From positions 1 to 64,000 of the forward strand of contig JADCLP010000004.1 in assembly GCA_014983025.1 (NCBI GenBank): 64,000 nucleotides of DNA. Direction: 5' to 3'. Both the position numbers and the translations under genes were made by a program. The stretch's first letter is position 1. Every line of letters begins with the position of its first letter. This DNA comes from Erythrobacteraceae bacterium E2-1 Yellow Sea. Its GTDB lineage: Bacteria > Pseudomonadota > Alphaproteobacteria > Sphingomonadales > Sphingomonadaceae. The notes under the pieces were generated by a model, which did no database searches, was not told the DNA's origin, and worked only from the letters and a program-made list of their open reading frames with translations. Below, piece by piece: positions 44,659 through 54,806 of the stretch.

Positions 44659-45582
44659 ATGGAATCGAAATTCGGCAGTCGGCGTAAAGCCGCATCAAAA
44701 AACGGAATTATAATCGCCTCTGTCGCATCCTTTGTCCTGGGTGCAGGTGTTGTGGGCTATTACTGGTGGAATGGTAACACGGATCAACCGTTGGCAATCG
44801 CCAGTACCGTTCTTGATGATGGTCCGGTTGTTGCAGAAGGCGATGATACGGCAGCAGAGATTCCTGCATCCTCTGCGGCAGAGGCATCAGCAGCTGCAGA
44901 AACTGCTGTTGAAGCGGTTGAGGCTGTGGAACGTGTGGCCGAACAGCAGGGCGGGCTGGACCAGCGTTTAGCGGCAGCCGAACAGCGGCTGACCCGGTTG
45001 GACCTGCAAACGCAATCCGCCGCCAGTAATGCGGCGCGCGCCGAAGCCTTGCTGATTGCCTTTGCCACGCGTCGCTCACTCGAACGCGGGGCAGAGCTTG
45101 GTTATCTGGCGGATCAGTTGCGTATCCGTTTTGGTGATCGCTGGCCCAATGCCGTGCGCACCGTAATCAGTTTTTCACGCGATCCTGTACGGCTGGACCA
45201 GCTGATGGCGCGTTTAGAAGGGTTGGGCCCACAACTGACTGAAGGTGATAGGCCTACCAGCTGGGAAGATTTCAAGCGTGAATTGAGCGACCTGTTCGTC
45301 ATCCGGCGGTACGATACGCCATCATCCCAGCCGGAAAAGCGGCTGGAACGCGCGCGTTTTGCCTTGGAAAGCGGGCGGATCGACACGGCTATTGGTGAAG
45401 TGGAGAAAATGCCCGGAGCGGCAGATGCTGAAGGCTGGATTGCCGATGCGATCCGCTATCGCGAGGCGATGGGGGCGCTCGATGTTATCGAAACGGCAGC
45501 GGTTGTGGACCAGAGCGGGCTGCGCGATGGTGCCGGCAATCCGATCAATCAACCTTTGCCGGATGATCTGAAGCCGCGCTGA
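44659..45582 (+). CDS. Membrane-anchored coiled-coil protein after hemD (HemX/mitofilin-like)
   Basis: This protein of about 307 residues has a short basic N-terminus, one membrane helix (GIIIASVASFVLGAGVVGYY), an acidic alanine-rich linker and a coiled coil around AAAEQRLTRLDLQTQ. The rest is helical. Sphingomonads commonly have such a protein after hemCD, and related HemX or mitofilin-like proteins occur in the same place elsewhere. Function is unknown. The frame opens at 44560, but ATG 44659 gives a natural membrane-protein start. Confidence 0.65.
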   Translation: MESKFGSRRKAASKNGIIIASVASFVLGAGVVGYYWWNGNTDQPLAIASTVLDDGPVVAEGDDTAAEIPASSAAEASAAAETAVEAVEAVERVAEQQGGLDQRLAAAEQRLTRLDLQTQSAASNAARAEALLIAFATRRSLERGAELGYLADQLRIRFGDRWPNAVRTVISFSRDPVRLDQLMARLEGLGPQLTEGDRPTSWEDFKRELSDLFVIRRYDTPSSQPEKRLERARFALESGRIDTAIGEVEKMPGAADAEGWIADAIRYREAMGALDVIETAAVVDQSGLRDGAGNPINQPLPDDLKPR

Positions 45583-45593
45583 TCCTAGTGTGA

Positions 45594-46808
45594 TCAGGCC
45601 TTGAGCAATTCGGGGAGATCGCCCGACATGCCGCGCGCTTCATCCATGAACCATTTTTTCAGTATGGGTGTCCTTTGTACACCGCCCATGCCAAAGCGAC
45701 GCACGGCAGAGGCAATGCGCCCCGGCACGCCGAACAGGCGTGTCAGCCCATCTGTTGCAGCCATCACCATTACGGAATCGAGCGCGCGCCAATTCTCGTA
45801 ACGTTTCAGCATTTGCGTATCACCAATGTCGAGACCCAGCCGCCGCGCTTCATTGAGGACATCGACCAGTGCGCCGACATCACGCAGACCCAAATTCAAC
45901 CCCTGACCCGCAATCGGGTGCATGCCATGGGCGGAATCTCCCACCAGTGCCAGCCGATCACCGATGATGCGCGCCGTATGCTGGAAACTGAGCGGATAGG
46001 ATGTGCGTGCTGAATTGAGCATGATGGTGCCCAGAATATCGCCCATCCGCTTTTCAACTTCATGCAGGAATGCCCGGTCTGACAGTTTCAGAACGCCTGC
46101 TGCATCCTTTTCTGCCACGGTCCACACCAAGGCACTGCGATGTTGGCCGTCTGGCCCATCCAGCATGGGCAGAAGGGCAAAGGGGCCAGCCGGATAGAAG
46201 ATTTCCCATGCCACATTGTCATGCGGTTTGCTGTGATCCAGCCCCACAATCATGGCGCGGTGATGATAATCCCACTTGGCCATCTGCAGACCGGCATCTT
46301 CGCGCGAAGGGGACTGGCGCCCCTCAGCCCCAACCATCAAAGCAGCACGCAGTTCATGCCCGTCCGCCAGTATGGCGGATACGCCATGTTCCCCGCGATG
46401 CTGTTCAGCAATCTGCGCCGGGGCATGCCAATGGATCAGCGGTTCCTGTGCGGCTGCATCAAACAGTGCCTGGCGCAGCTGCCGATTGGCGAACATCCGG
46501 CCCAGCGAACCATCACCTGGTTCAGGCGTGAAATCCAGCCGGCCAGGCTTCATCTGATCTACCACTGCAATCGATGCAATAGGGCAGGCGTAAGGTTCCA
46601 AGGCATCGCCAATGCCGATGTTACAGAACAGGTTCCAGCTGGCAGTTGAGATAGCGCTGGCGCGCCCGTCAAAACCCTCCGCAGTCAATGCCGCTGGATC
46701 GGCCTGATCCACCACATGGCTGGAAAATCCCTGGCGGGCTGCGGCCAGGGCCAGCGTCATGCCCACCAGTCCGCCACCGATAATAAGTAGGTCTTGCTTG
46801 TCGCTCAT
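45594..46808 (-). CDS. UbiH/VisC-family FAD-dependent hydroxylase
   Basis: This 404-residue flavoprotein monooxygenase begins with the FAD motif LLIIGGGLVGMTLALAA. It carries a GD motif GDSAHGMHPIAGQGLNLG, typical of ubiquinone hydroxylases UbiH, UbiF and UbiL. It probably hydroxylates the ubiquinone ring; which position cannot be told. ATG 46808 follows GGAAG closely. Its start lies only 28 bases from the divergent dsbD start. Confidence 0.88.
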   Translation of the reverse strand: MSDKQDLLIIGGGLVGMTLALAAARQGFSSHVVDQADPAALTAEGFDGRASAISTASWNLFCNIGIGDALEPYACPIASIAVVDQMKPGRLDFTPEPGDGSLGRMFANRQLRQALFDAAAQEPLIHWHAPAQIAEQHRGEHGVSAILADGHELRAALMVGAEGRQSPSREDAGLQMAKWDYHHRAMIVGLDHSKPHDNVAWEIFYPAGPFALLPMLDGPDGQHRSALVWTVAEKDAAGVLKLSDRAFLHEVEKRMGDILGTIMLNSARTSYPLSFQHTARIIGDRLALVGDSAHGMHPIAGQGLNLGLRDVGALVDVLNEARRLGLDIGDTQMLKRYENWRALDSVMVMAATDGLTRLFGVPGRIASAVRRFGMGGVQRTPILKKWFMDEARGMSGDLPELLKA

Positions 46809-46836
46809 CATCTTCCGCACTAGAGCCTCCCACACT

Positions 46837-48921
46837 ATGCGCGCAAGCACGATACGCATCTTGGTCGCACTATTCCTGCTACTGGGCGCAAGCCTTGGCG
46901 TGCCATTGCGTGCGCAGGTGCCAGAACTGCCTGAAAACAATATGGACCGCGGCACAGCTGCGCTGGTGGTGGAACATGATGCGGTGCCGGGCGGCACGGT
47001 GGAACTGGCATTACGTTTCCAACCGCTTAAGGGTTGGCATGGCTATTGGTCCAATCCCGGCGATGCTGGACAGGGCCTCAGGCTGGAATGGAAACTGCCA
47101 CACGGCTGGAGTGCGGGGGATCTGCAATTTCCCATCCCGCATAAACTGCTGATTTCCGGCCTGATGAACCATGTTTTTGAAGGCGAACATGCGGTGCTGG
47201 TGCCGTTGTCTGTGCCTGCAGATGCCGTGCCGGGCCAGACCTATCCCATAGAGGTTTATGGTGAATGGCTGACCTGTTCTGATACGCTTTGCGTACCCCA
47301 ATGGGCGGTGTTGCGGGCCAATGTGCAGGTTTCCGCCAAGATAGAGGGCAATGGCGATCAGCGATTTGGCCTGTGGCGCGCAGCGATTCCGCCGCTGTTG
47401 GACAGCAAGGGGCACTTTGCACTGGGTGCCAATCGGCTGCATCTGGCGATACCGCTGCCTGCAACCATGGATATCGACCATCCACATGTGTTCATCGCCA
47501 ATGATCGGTTGGTGGATTACGCGACACCACAGACTTTCCGCCGTACGGGCGATTGGCTGGTGGCGCAGATTCCGCTGAAAGGCGGTGCCGATGTTCAGCA
47601 GGTGGAAGGCATTTTGGCGCTTGGGCCGAACAGCGGTGTACGCTTTTTTGCCATGCCAGGTGATGTGCCCAAGGGTGGCGATCTGGTGACAAGCGGTGAA
47701 ATACCATTGCCGCCTATGTGGCTGCTGTTGGTTGGGGCATTGGCGGGCGGATTGCTGCTGAATGTGATGCCTTGCGTATTCCCGATCCTCAGCCTCAAAG
47801 CCATCAGCCTGGCGCGTGCCGGGGAAAGCCAGGCGCAGGCGCGGCATGAAGGATTGGCTTATACAGCAGGTGTGGTGCTGGCCTGTGTTGCTCTGGGTGC
47901 GTTGATGCTGACACTGCGCGCAGCGGGTGAACAGGTCGGCTGGGCTTTCCAATTGCAGGAACCCGGTGTTGTGGTGGGCCTGTTGCTGCTGGCCGTGGCG
48001 ATCACTGTCAATCTGATGGGTGTGTTCGAATTGCCTTCGCTGTCCTTCACGCGGCAGGGCGAACCTGCCAGTGCCTTTGCCACGGGGCTGCTGGCGGCCT
48101 TTGTCGCCACCCCTTGCACCGGACCATTCATGGCAGCTGCGCTGGGGGCGGCACTGTTACTGCCGCCGATGCTGGCTTTGCTGTTGTTTGCGGCCCTTGG
48201 CCTTGGGCTGGCGTTGCCATTCCTGTTGATTGGCCTGATCCCTGCTTTGCGCGCACGACTGCCCAAGCCGGGGGCGTGGATGGTGCGTTTCCGCCGGATT
48301 ATGGCAATTCCAATGGCGCTGACCGCGCTGGCGCTGATCTGGCTCGTCGCGCGGCTGGGCGGAAAACCCTTTGCACTGATGGCGCTGGTGGTGGTGGCAG
48401 GCCTGGCGGTGGCATTGGGCGTGGTGGGCCGCTTGCAGGCGAAGGGCAAAATGGCCTGGCCCGCCTTTGGCCTGATTGCTGCGCCCTTCCTGATTTTCGG
48501 GGTGTTTGCACTACCATCTGCCTATGCCGTGCAGGGCAGCGGCCCAGCGGAATCCATTCTTTCGCCGCAACCCTTCAGCGAAAGCGCATTGGCTGAAGCG
48601 CGGGCGAGCGGGCGCCCTGTGTTCCTGTGGTTTACTGCAGATTGGTGCGTTACCTGCAAGGTCAATGAAAAGGTCGCGATTGAGCGAGAGGCTACACGCG
48701 CCGCATTTGAACAGGCGGGCGTGATTGCAATGGCGGGCGATTGGACAAGGCGCGATCCGGCGATCACCCAATTCCTGGCACAACATGGTGCTGCGGGTGT
48801 GCCGCTATACCTGTGGTACGAGCCGGATTCAGAGGCAGATCAGTTGCCACAGGTTTTGACCAGTAACATGCTGGCAGAGCGGGCAGGGCGCGATCGCAGC
48901 TCTATTGCGCCAAATCGCTGA
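46837..48921 (+). CDS. dsbD: DsbD-family protein-disulfide reductase
   Basis: This 694-residue protein has a signal peptide (LVALFLLLGASLGVPLRAQ), an N-terminal periplasmic DsbD-alpha-like domain and a central membrane domain of about eight helices. Key cysteines lie in VMPCVFPILSLKA and ATPCTGPFMAAALG, and the C-terminal thioredoxin domain has CVTC in TADWCVTCKV. Electrons pass from the cytoplasm through the membrane domain to periplasmic thiol proteins, for example for cytochrome c maturation. Its 3' end overlaps the convergent lipoprotein gene by 20 bases. Confidence 0.9.
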   Translation: MRASTIRILVALFLLLGASLGVPLRAQVPELPENNMDRGTAALVVEHDAVPGGTVELALRFQPLKGWHGYWSNPGDAGQGLRLEWKLPHGWSAGDLQFPIPHKLLISGLMNHVFEGEHAVLVPLSVPADAVPGQTYPIEVYGEWLTCSDTLCVPQWAVLRANVQVSAKIEGNGDQRFGLWRAAIPPLLDSKGHFALGANRLHLAIPLPATMDIDHPHVFIANDRLVDYATPQTFRRTGDWLVAQIPLKGGADVQQVEGILALGPNSGVRFFAMPGDVPKGGDLVTSGEIPLPPMWLLLVGALAGGLLLNVMPCVFPILSLKAISLARAGESQAQARHEGLAYTAGVVLACVALGALMLTLRAAGEQVGWAFQLQEPGVVVGLLLLAVAITVNLMGVFELPSLSFTRQGEPASAFATGLLAAFVATPCTGPFMAAALGAALLLPPMLALLLFAALGLGLALPFLLIGLIPALRARLPKPGAWMVRFRRIMAIPMALTALALIWLVARLGGKPFALMALVVVAGLAVALGVVGRLQAKGKMAWPAFGLIAAPFLIFGVFALPSAYAVQGSGPAESILSPQPFSESALAEARASGRPVFLWFTADWCVTCKVNEKVAIEREATRAAFEQAGVIAMAGDWTRRDPAITQFLAQHGAAGVPLYLWYEPDSEADQLPQVLTSNMLAERAGRDRSSIAPNR

Positions 48922-49468
48922 GCATTTCATTTTTAACTGACGCAAGCTGTGCGCGGCATTCTTCTATCAGCCTTACAGGCCCTTCACCGGGGTTGAGCAC
49001 CAGCCGCCCGGCGCCGGGCAGGGTGGCACCAATTTCACGACGACCAGTCAACACCTCTATATCCGGATCTTCCAGTGACATACTGCCCTGCCAGATATGC
49101 ACGCCATCCACTTCGACTGAATCGACCGGTATGCGCGCCACATGGCTGTTGCCTATCAGGGCCAGATAGGCTCCGGCCCCTTCATCCGCCGGGGCAAATC
49201 GCGTGATCAGCAGCTGGGGTGCCTGACCCTGCTCACTTACGCAGGCGAGTGCCATCAGCGGCGCTTCACCTGGCTTGCCATAGAGTATGCGTAGCGGCCG
49301 TTTGCTGGGTGCCCATATTGCGCCCTCAACATCGGGGGAGGGTAAGGGATCAGATGGTCCACGCGCCTCTGCCACAGGTGCATCGCCGCGCGCCATGTCA
49401 GCGTCGGTGGCAGGTGGCTTGCAGGCGCCCAGCGCCGCGATAGCCAGTAGAATCGGGACGTTCCTCAC
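48902..49468 (-). CDS. Lipoprotein of unknown function
   Basis: This protein of about 188 residues starts at GTG 49468 and reads MRNVPILLAIAALGAC. That is a short signal with lipobox LGAC and +2 Lys, then an acidic low-complexity stretch. The body has no motif I recognise. The long upstream frame is less likely because it would bury the lipobox. It overlaps the dsbD end on the opposite strand. Confidence 0.6.
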   Translation of the reverse strand: MRNVPILLAIAALGACKPPATDADMARGDAPVAEARGPSDPLPSPDVEGAIWAPSKRPLRILYGKPGEAPLMALACVSEQGQAPQLLITRFAPADEGAGAYLALIGNSHVARIPVDSVEVDGVHIWQGSMSLEDPDIEVLTGRREIGATLPGAGRLVLNPGEGPVRLIEECRAQLASVKNEMLSDLAQ

Positions 49469-49539
49469 AGCCCCCGCGCCTATGCGATGGCGCGGACCCT
49501 TGGCAAGCGCACAGTTGGGCAATTCTGGTGGAGATAATC

Positions 49540-50349
49540 CTATTCAGCTGGCTTGCGGAATTTCAGCAGGAAACGGTCTGTTTTGCCGCGGATTGCATCA
49601 TCAAACACGCTCATGCTGTGATCATCGTCCGGATTGGCCAGAATATCGCTCTGGCCCACCAGTTCAAAACCTTGTTTCTCGAAATCGGCGATCACGACCT
49701 TGGGGTTGATACGGTGGGTCGCATCCACCACTTCGCGCGTGTCGCCTTCGCCGCCGACATGGTCAATCACGCCTATGATGCCACCTGGCCGCATTGCGGT
49801 GTAAAGCTGTTTCACAACATCAGCGGGATCGATCCGCGTCATGCGGTATTTTTCGGATTCCCAATAGAGATCATGGTAGTTCAGGTTTGTAAGAAGAAAA
49901 TCATAACTTCCTGGTTCTGCAGTGAAATTTGCAAAGGGGAAGAGCTTTATTCCCACACCGGGCGCGCGTTTTGACAAATCTGCCCAATGCGCTTCACCTT
50001 TTTCTCCACCCAGAAATTCTTCTGCCTCTAATGCCGTTACAGAACCTTCTGCGCCAACCACATGGGCCATGATTTCTGACCAGTAACCGGCACCCGGAAA
50101 GAAGTCTGCAGCATCCATGCCTGGTTCCAGACCCAGGAAGGCCAGCGTTTCAGCGGGTTTGCGATTTTCGTCCAACTCGCGTGCATCTGCTGGGCGGTCA
50201 GGCGCGGCAACTGCTGCTGCGATTGCGGCGCTGGTGTCAGCCTCCGTCGCAGTTTCGGCTGGCGTATCGGTTGTTTCTTCGCTCGCCGCGCCACATGCGC
50301 TCAATGCCAAAGCCACTGATGATGCGGCTGCCAAAATCCTGAAATTCAT
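49540..50349 (-). CDS. Periplasmic SAM-methyltransferase-like lipoprotein
   Basis: This protein of about 269 residues has a signal with lipobox LSAC after ATG 50349 and a strong GAGGGA ribosome site. The body is a class I methyltransferase fold (GLEPGMDAADFFPGAGYWSEIMA, then a late RPGGIIGVIDH strand). A SAM-dependent fold behind a lipoprotein signal is unusual, since SAM is cytoplasmic, yet this domain type (plasmid-like methyltransferase family) is widespread in sphingomonads. It may have lost methyl transfer and serve another function. Confidence 0.75.
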   Translation of the reverse strand: MNFRILAAASSVALALSACGAASEETTDTPAETATEADTSAAIAAAVAAPDRPADARELDENRKPAETLAFLGLEPGMDAADFFPGAGYWSEIMAHVVGAEGSVTALEAEEFLGGEKGEAHWADLSKRAPGVGIKLFPFANFTAEPGSYDFLLTNLNYHDLYWESEKYRMTRIDPADVVKQLYTAMRPGGIIGVIDHVGGEGDTREVVDATHRINPKVVIADFEKQGFELVGQSDILANPDDDHSMSVFDDAIRGKTDRFLLKFRKPAE

Positions 50350-50448
50350 GTCCCATTCCCTCAGATTACCTGGGCGGAGACTGCGCTGGCTTGGAATAAG
50401 AGGCAATGTCGCTGGTCGAATGCGGGCAGCGCCCCGTCGAAATGACAG

Positions 50449-52635
50449 TTACCGCGTCTTCCTCTGCGTCTTCCCGTAACGCATTTTCCGCGTTCCGGGC
50501 TTGCCTTCATTGGAACGGCCCACACGCGGAGCTTTCTTCTCGCCGTCAGGTAAACCCAGTTCCTCATTCTCCAATCGGCGGATTTCATCGCGCAGGCGTC
50601 CAGCCTCCTCGAACTCCAGATCGGCGGCGGCGGCGCGCATCCGCTTCTCAAGTTCCTCGATATAGGCCCGGAGGTTATGGCCGACCAAATTGTTGCGCCC
50701 GTCCTCGGTTTCGATTTCGACCAACACACCATCTCGGCTGGCTGTATGCGCGACGATATCCTGGATGCCGCGGATGATCGTGGTCGGCGTTATGCCGTGT
50801 TCTTCATTATAGGCGCGCTGTTTTTCACGGCGGCGATCGGTTTCCGCCATGGCGCGTTCCATGCTGCCGGTTATGCGATCGGCATAGAGGATCACCCGGC
50901 CATCGACATTGCGCGCGGCGCGGCCAATTGTCTGGATCAGAGAGGTTTCTGAACGCAGAAAACCTTCCTTGTCCGCATCCAGAATACAGACCAGGCCGCA
51001 TTCGGGAATGTCCAGCCCTTCGCGCAGCAGGTTGATGCCCACCAGTACATCGTAAACACCAAGACGCAGATCGCGGATCAGCTCGATACGCTCCAGCGTT
51101 TCAACATCAGAATGCATGTAACGCACCCTCGCGCCCGCTTCATGCATGAACTCAGTCAGATCCTCCGCCATGCGCTTTGTCAACGTGGTCACCAACGTGC
51201 GATAGCCCTTGGCAGCAGTGGCTTTGCATTCCTCAATACAATCCTGCACCTGATCTTCGACCGGGCGGATTTCGACGGGCGGATCAATCAGCCCAGTGGG
51301 GCGGATCACCTGTTCGGCAAAAACTCCACCCGATTGTTCCATCTCCCACCCGCCTGGGGTGGCGGAAACGGCGATGGTTTGCGGGCGCATCGCATTCCAT
51401 TCATTAAAGCGCAGCGGGCGATTGTCGATGCAACTGGGTAGGCGGAAGCCATATTCTGCCAGCGTGATTTTGCGGCGGTGGTCACCGCGCGCCATCGCGC
51501 CCACCTGCGGCACTGTCTGATGGCTTTCATCGACGAAGAGAAGCGCGTTTTCGGGCAGATATTCAAACAGGGTCGGCGGCGGTTCGCCCGGCAGGCGGCC
51601 GGTGAGGAAGCGCGAGTAATTCTCGATCCCCGCACAGGAGCCTGTGGCCGCGATCATTTCCAGGTCAAAATTGGTGCGCTGTTCCAGCCGCTGCGCTTCC
51701 AGCAGGCGACCTTCAGTGTGCAATTCCTCCAGCCGATGGGTAAGCTCGAACTTGATAGCTTCCATCGCCTGCTTCATCGTTGGGCCAGGGGTGACATAGT
51801 GTGAATTGGCGTAAACACGCACCTTGTCGAGGTTTGTGCCTTTTTTACCGGTCAACGGATCAAATTCGGCAATCTCCTCAATCTCATCCCCGAAGAAACT
51901 GAACCGCCAGGCTGTGTCTTCAAGGTGGGAAGGAAACAGTTCCAGATTATCCCCCCGCACGCGGAATGATCCGCGCGCAAAGGCTGTATCATTGCGCTTG
52001 TATTGCAGCGCCACCAGCTTGCGGATCAATTCGCGCTGATCGACGACATCACCCGATTTGATGTCGAAAATCATGGCGGAATAGGTTTCGACCGAGCCGA
52101 TGCCGTAAAGGCAGGATACAGAGGCAACGATGATCACATCATCGCGTTCCAACAGGGCGCGCGTGGCCGAATGGCGCATGCGGTCAATCGCCTCGTTTAC
52201 GCTTGATTCCTTCTCAATATAGGTGTCGCTGCGCGGGACATAGGCTTCTGGTTGGTAGTAATCGTAATAGGATACGAAATACTCCACCGCATTATTGGGG
52301 AAGAAGCTTTTGAATTCGCCATAAAGCTGTGCGGCCAGGATCTTGTTTGGAGCCAGCACCAGGGCTGGGCGCTGCATTTCTTCAATCACCTTGGCCATGG
52401 TGAAGGTCTTGCCAGATCCGGTGACGCCCAGCAGAACCTGAGTCTTTTCGCCATCTCTGGCCGATTGCACCAGTTCGGCAATGGCGGTGGGTTGATCGCC
52501 TGAAGGTTCATAGTCCGAAACCAGTTCAAACCTTTTGCCCGGTAATGATTTTTCGGGCCGGGTGGGCTTGTGCGGCACAAACTCACCTGTCGTGTCCGGT
52601 TCTTCCAACCCGCGTCTGATCACCAATTCTGCCAT
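50449..52635 (-). CDS. uvrB: UvrABC excinuclease subunit B
   Basis: UvrB is the damage-verifying helicase of nucleotide excision repair. The 728-residue protein has Walker A GVTGSGKT (70-77), the beta-hairpin region [12 protein letters not shown], and DESHQT in the helicase core. A C-terminal UvrC-binding coiled segment ([20 protein letters not shown]) completes it. ATG 52635 matches the family start; the longer frame adds unrelated residues. Confidence 0.96.
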   Translation of the reverse strand: MAELVIRRGLEEPDTTGEFVPHKPTRPEKSLPGKRFELVSDYEPSGDQPTAIAELVQSARDGEKTQVLLGVTGSGKTFTMAKVIEEMQRPALVLAPNKILAAQLYGEFKSFFPNNAVEYFVSYYDYYQPEAYVPRSDTYIEKESSVNEAIDRMRHSATRALLERDDVIIVASVSCLYGIGSVETYSAMIFDIKSGDVVDQRELIRKLVALQYKRNDTAFARGSFRVRGDNLELFPSHLEDTAWRFSFFGDEIEEIAEFDPLTGKKGTNLDKVRVYANSHYVTPGPTMKQAMEAIKFELTHRLEELHTEGRLLEAQRLEQRTNFDLEMIAATGSCAGIENYSRFLTGRLPGEPPPTLFEYLPENALLFVDESHQTVPQVGAMARGDHRRKITLAEYGFRLPSCIDNRPLRFNEWNAMRPQTIAVSATPGGWEMEQSGGVFAEQVIRPTGLIDPPVEIRPVEDQVQDCIEECKATAAKGYRTLVTTLTKRMAEDLTEFMHEAGARVRYMHSDVETLERIELIRDLRLGVYDVLVGINLLREGLDIPECGLVCILDADKEGFLRSETSLIQTIGRAARNVDGRVILYADRITGSMERAMAETDRRREKQRAYNEEHGITPTTIIRGIQDIVAHTASRDGVLVEIETEDGRNNLVGHNLRAYIEELEKRMRAAAADLEFEEAGRLRDEIRRLENEELGLPDGEKKAPRVGRSNEGKPGTRKMRYGKTQRKTR

Positions 52636-52755
52636 GGCGCACATATGGGGAACAAATGCTGTTGCCGCAATGCGCATGTGGACAGATTCACCGGCTGATT
52701 AGGATTTGTTTATGTCCTTGATATTATAGTCCTCCAGTCAAGACGGGGGTTCTGT

Positions 52756-53256
52756 ATGCGCCTGACATTATTGCCGCTGATGATAGGTGCCGCCGCTTTG
52801 GCTGGCTGCGCGCGTGATAATCCCGATAATGTGCCGCTGCACGGACAATGGGAAATGACCGCGCGGATTGGCGATCTGTCACTTGATGGGATGGTGGTAC
52901 CGCCTGATCTTTATCCGCCCGAATTCAAGGCATTGGTTAAATCTGAACAGCGTTGCGGCGAACCCATGTTTATCGATCGCGAGTGGCAGCAGGATGATAT
53001 CAATCAACACGTTAAGGGGGACTGTACGCTTACCCGCTATGACGTCACGCCTTCGACTGTGACAGGTAAAGGGCAATGCCTTGTCGATCAGCCTGGTGCG
53101 GATTTCAGCCCTGCTCTGGATATTCGTATCGATCAGGCGCCGGACAATTATCGGATGACTATTACGCTTAGAGGTGAAGCCACCATCAAGGGGCAGGGCC
53201 GCCACATGATCAGCGCCACAGCCATTCAGGATGGTGTGCGCAAGGGTGATTGCTGA
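52756..53256 (+). CDS. DUF3617 lipoprotein (first of a tandem pair)
   Basis: This 166-residue protein has a signal with lipobox LAGC and a body resembling DUF3617 (PLHGQWEMTARIGDLSL, cysteine in GDCTLTRYDV). The family is frequent in sphingomonads and of unknown role. The pair with 53309-53860 shares layout and likely arose by duplication. Start ATG 52756 has GGGGG nearby. Confidence 0.78.
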   Translation: MRLTLLPLMIGAAALAGCARDNPDNVPLHGQWEMTARIGDLSLDGMVVPPDLYPPEFKALVKSEQRCGEPMFIDREWQQDDINQHVKGDCTLTRYDVTPSTVTGKGQCLVDQPGADFSPALDIRIDQAPDNYRMTITLRGEATIKGQGRHMISATAIQDGVRKGDC

Positions 53257-53308
53257 TTATCCAAGTCATTGATAGTATGGCGTTCTGTTTCCTTTCAGGA
53301 GAATTCCC

Positions 53309-53860
53309 ATGCGCATTCGCACCATCTATCTAGCAACACCGCTGGCCGCAATTTCACTGGGGCTGGCTGCTTGCGGCAGTGCCGATGATCAATCTGCCGG
53401 ATCAGGCGACAGTATCAGCGTGGAAGAGGCAGCAGAGCGGGCCAAGGCCAGCGGCGTTAAACCTGAGCCGGGGCAATATCGCGTCACCATGGAAGTGCTG
53501 GAGGTCGATATTCCAGGCGCGCCACCCCAGGCTGTGCAGATGATGCGCGAGATGATGGGCGGGCAAAGCCATCAGTATTGTTTGACACAGGAAGACGTAG
53601 ATAAGGGGTTCGAGGAAATGGCCCGCCAATCACAGGATGGCGATTGTACGTTCGAACGTTTCGATATGGATGGCGGTGATCTGGATGCGAAAATGGTCTG
53701 TACGCAGGATGGGCAGGGTAGTGTGACCATGAACCTGAAGGGCACTGGCGGCGCGACAAGATCAGACATGGATATGCTGATGGAAGGCAATATGGGCGGA
53801 ATGGGCAAATCCACCATCCATATGCGCGCCACGCATGAACGGATTGGCGATTGCACTTAG
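53309..53860 (+). CDS. DUF3617 lipoprotein (second of a tandem pair)
   Basis: This 183-residue protein has a lipobox (LAAC) and the DUF3617 pattern (GQYRVTMEVLEVDIPG, HQYCLTQEDVDKG, GDCTFERFDMDGGDL). It carries an acidic, Met- and Gly-rich tail. The ribosome site AGGAG is clear. It follows the first paralogue by 52 bases. No function is known for the family. Confidence 0.82.
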   Translation: MRIRTIYLATPLAAISLGLAACGSADDQSAGSGDSISVEEAAERAKASGVKPEPGQYRVTMEVLEVDIPGAPPQAVQMMREMMGGQSHQYCLTQEDVDKGFEEMARQSQDGDCTFERFDMDGGDLDAKMVCTQDGQGSVTMNLKGTGGATRSDMDMLMEGNMGGMGKSTIHMRATHERIGDCT

Positions 53861-53950
53861 GCGCAAATCTGAATTTGACAGTTTTGAGACAGCGCGCGAA
53901 ACCTGTTGCTTCACGATCCATTCACGGGTTTTGGCTAATGTTACGTTTTT

Positions 53951-54724
53951 ATGGCATCACGCGCGCATCTTTCCTTCCCGACATCGCCCCGTTTCGGCGA
54001 GGGTGAGCTTGTGCGCAGGATCGCTCTGGCATCGGAAAAGGTTGAGGAAGCAGCGCCCGCGCCGCGTCTAAACCGCTTGCTGGGTGAACTGGTTTATCTG
54101 GCCGAACCCTTTGCCCGGCCATTTCGCCAGGTCGACGTGCCACTGGCGCAAAATCCACAGATCGTGATGATTCTTCCTGGTTTCTTTACCGGCCCAACAC
54201 GCATGCGTTATCTGGCGCGACTGCTGGAGCAAGCGGGGCACAAGACCAAGCATTGGGGGCTGGGCCTTAACCTGGGGCCAACCCGCGAAAACTTTGCCGA
54301 TCTGGAACGGCGTCTGGCTGAAGTGCATGATCGCTATGGTCAACAGGTGGTGCTGCTGGGTTGGAGCCTGGGCGGGTTGTTCGCGCGCGAACTGGCCAAA
54401 TTGCAACCGCATGCCGTTTCCAAGGTGATCACCATGGGCACGCCATTTTCCGGCAGCCCGCGTGCCAATAATGCCTGGCGGCTTTACCAACTGGTGGCGG
54501 GGCATCGCGTGGACGAACCCCCGATCGATGGCGATCGTACAGAAAAACCACCGGTTGAAACTGTGGCGCTGTGGAGCCCACGCGACGGTGTTATTGCGCC
54601 GCGCAGCGCCTGCGGTGTGCCGGGCGAACGGGACAGGGCCATCGCCATTCGCTGCACCCATATGGGCTTTTCCTATGCGCCAGAGGCGGTGCAAGAAGTG
54701 TTGCGCGAACTCGATCGCGCATAG
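53951..54724 (+). CDS. Alpha/beta hydrolase
   Basis: This 257-residue alpha/beta hydrolase has nucleophile Ser139 in GWSLGG, an oxyanion strand around VMILPGFFTG and a late GDR-like acid with catalytic His in CTHMGFSYAP. It lacks a signal peptide. It lies directly before the Anbu cluster on the same strand, 82 bases from the ATP-grasp start, and may belong to it. Substrate unknown. Confidence 0.82.
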   Translation: MASRAHLSFPTSPRFGEGELVRRIALASEKVEEAAPAPRLNRLLGELVYLAEPFARPFRQVDVPLAQNPQIVMILPGFFTGPTRMRYLARLLEQAGHKTKHWGLGLNLGPTRENFADLERRLAEVHDRYGQQVVLLGWSLGGLFARELAKLQPHAVSKVITMGTPFSGSPRANNAWRLYQLVAGHRVDEPPIDGDRTEKPPVETVALWSPRDGVIAPRSACGVPGERDRAIAIRCTHMGFSYAPEAVQEVLRELDRA

Positions 54725-54806
54725 TTATTTGTAATATTTCATCCAAACTACCCATTGCCGGGTAGGGAATTTCATGTATTGTGCACTGCACAACATACGG
54801 GGTTCA

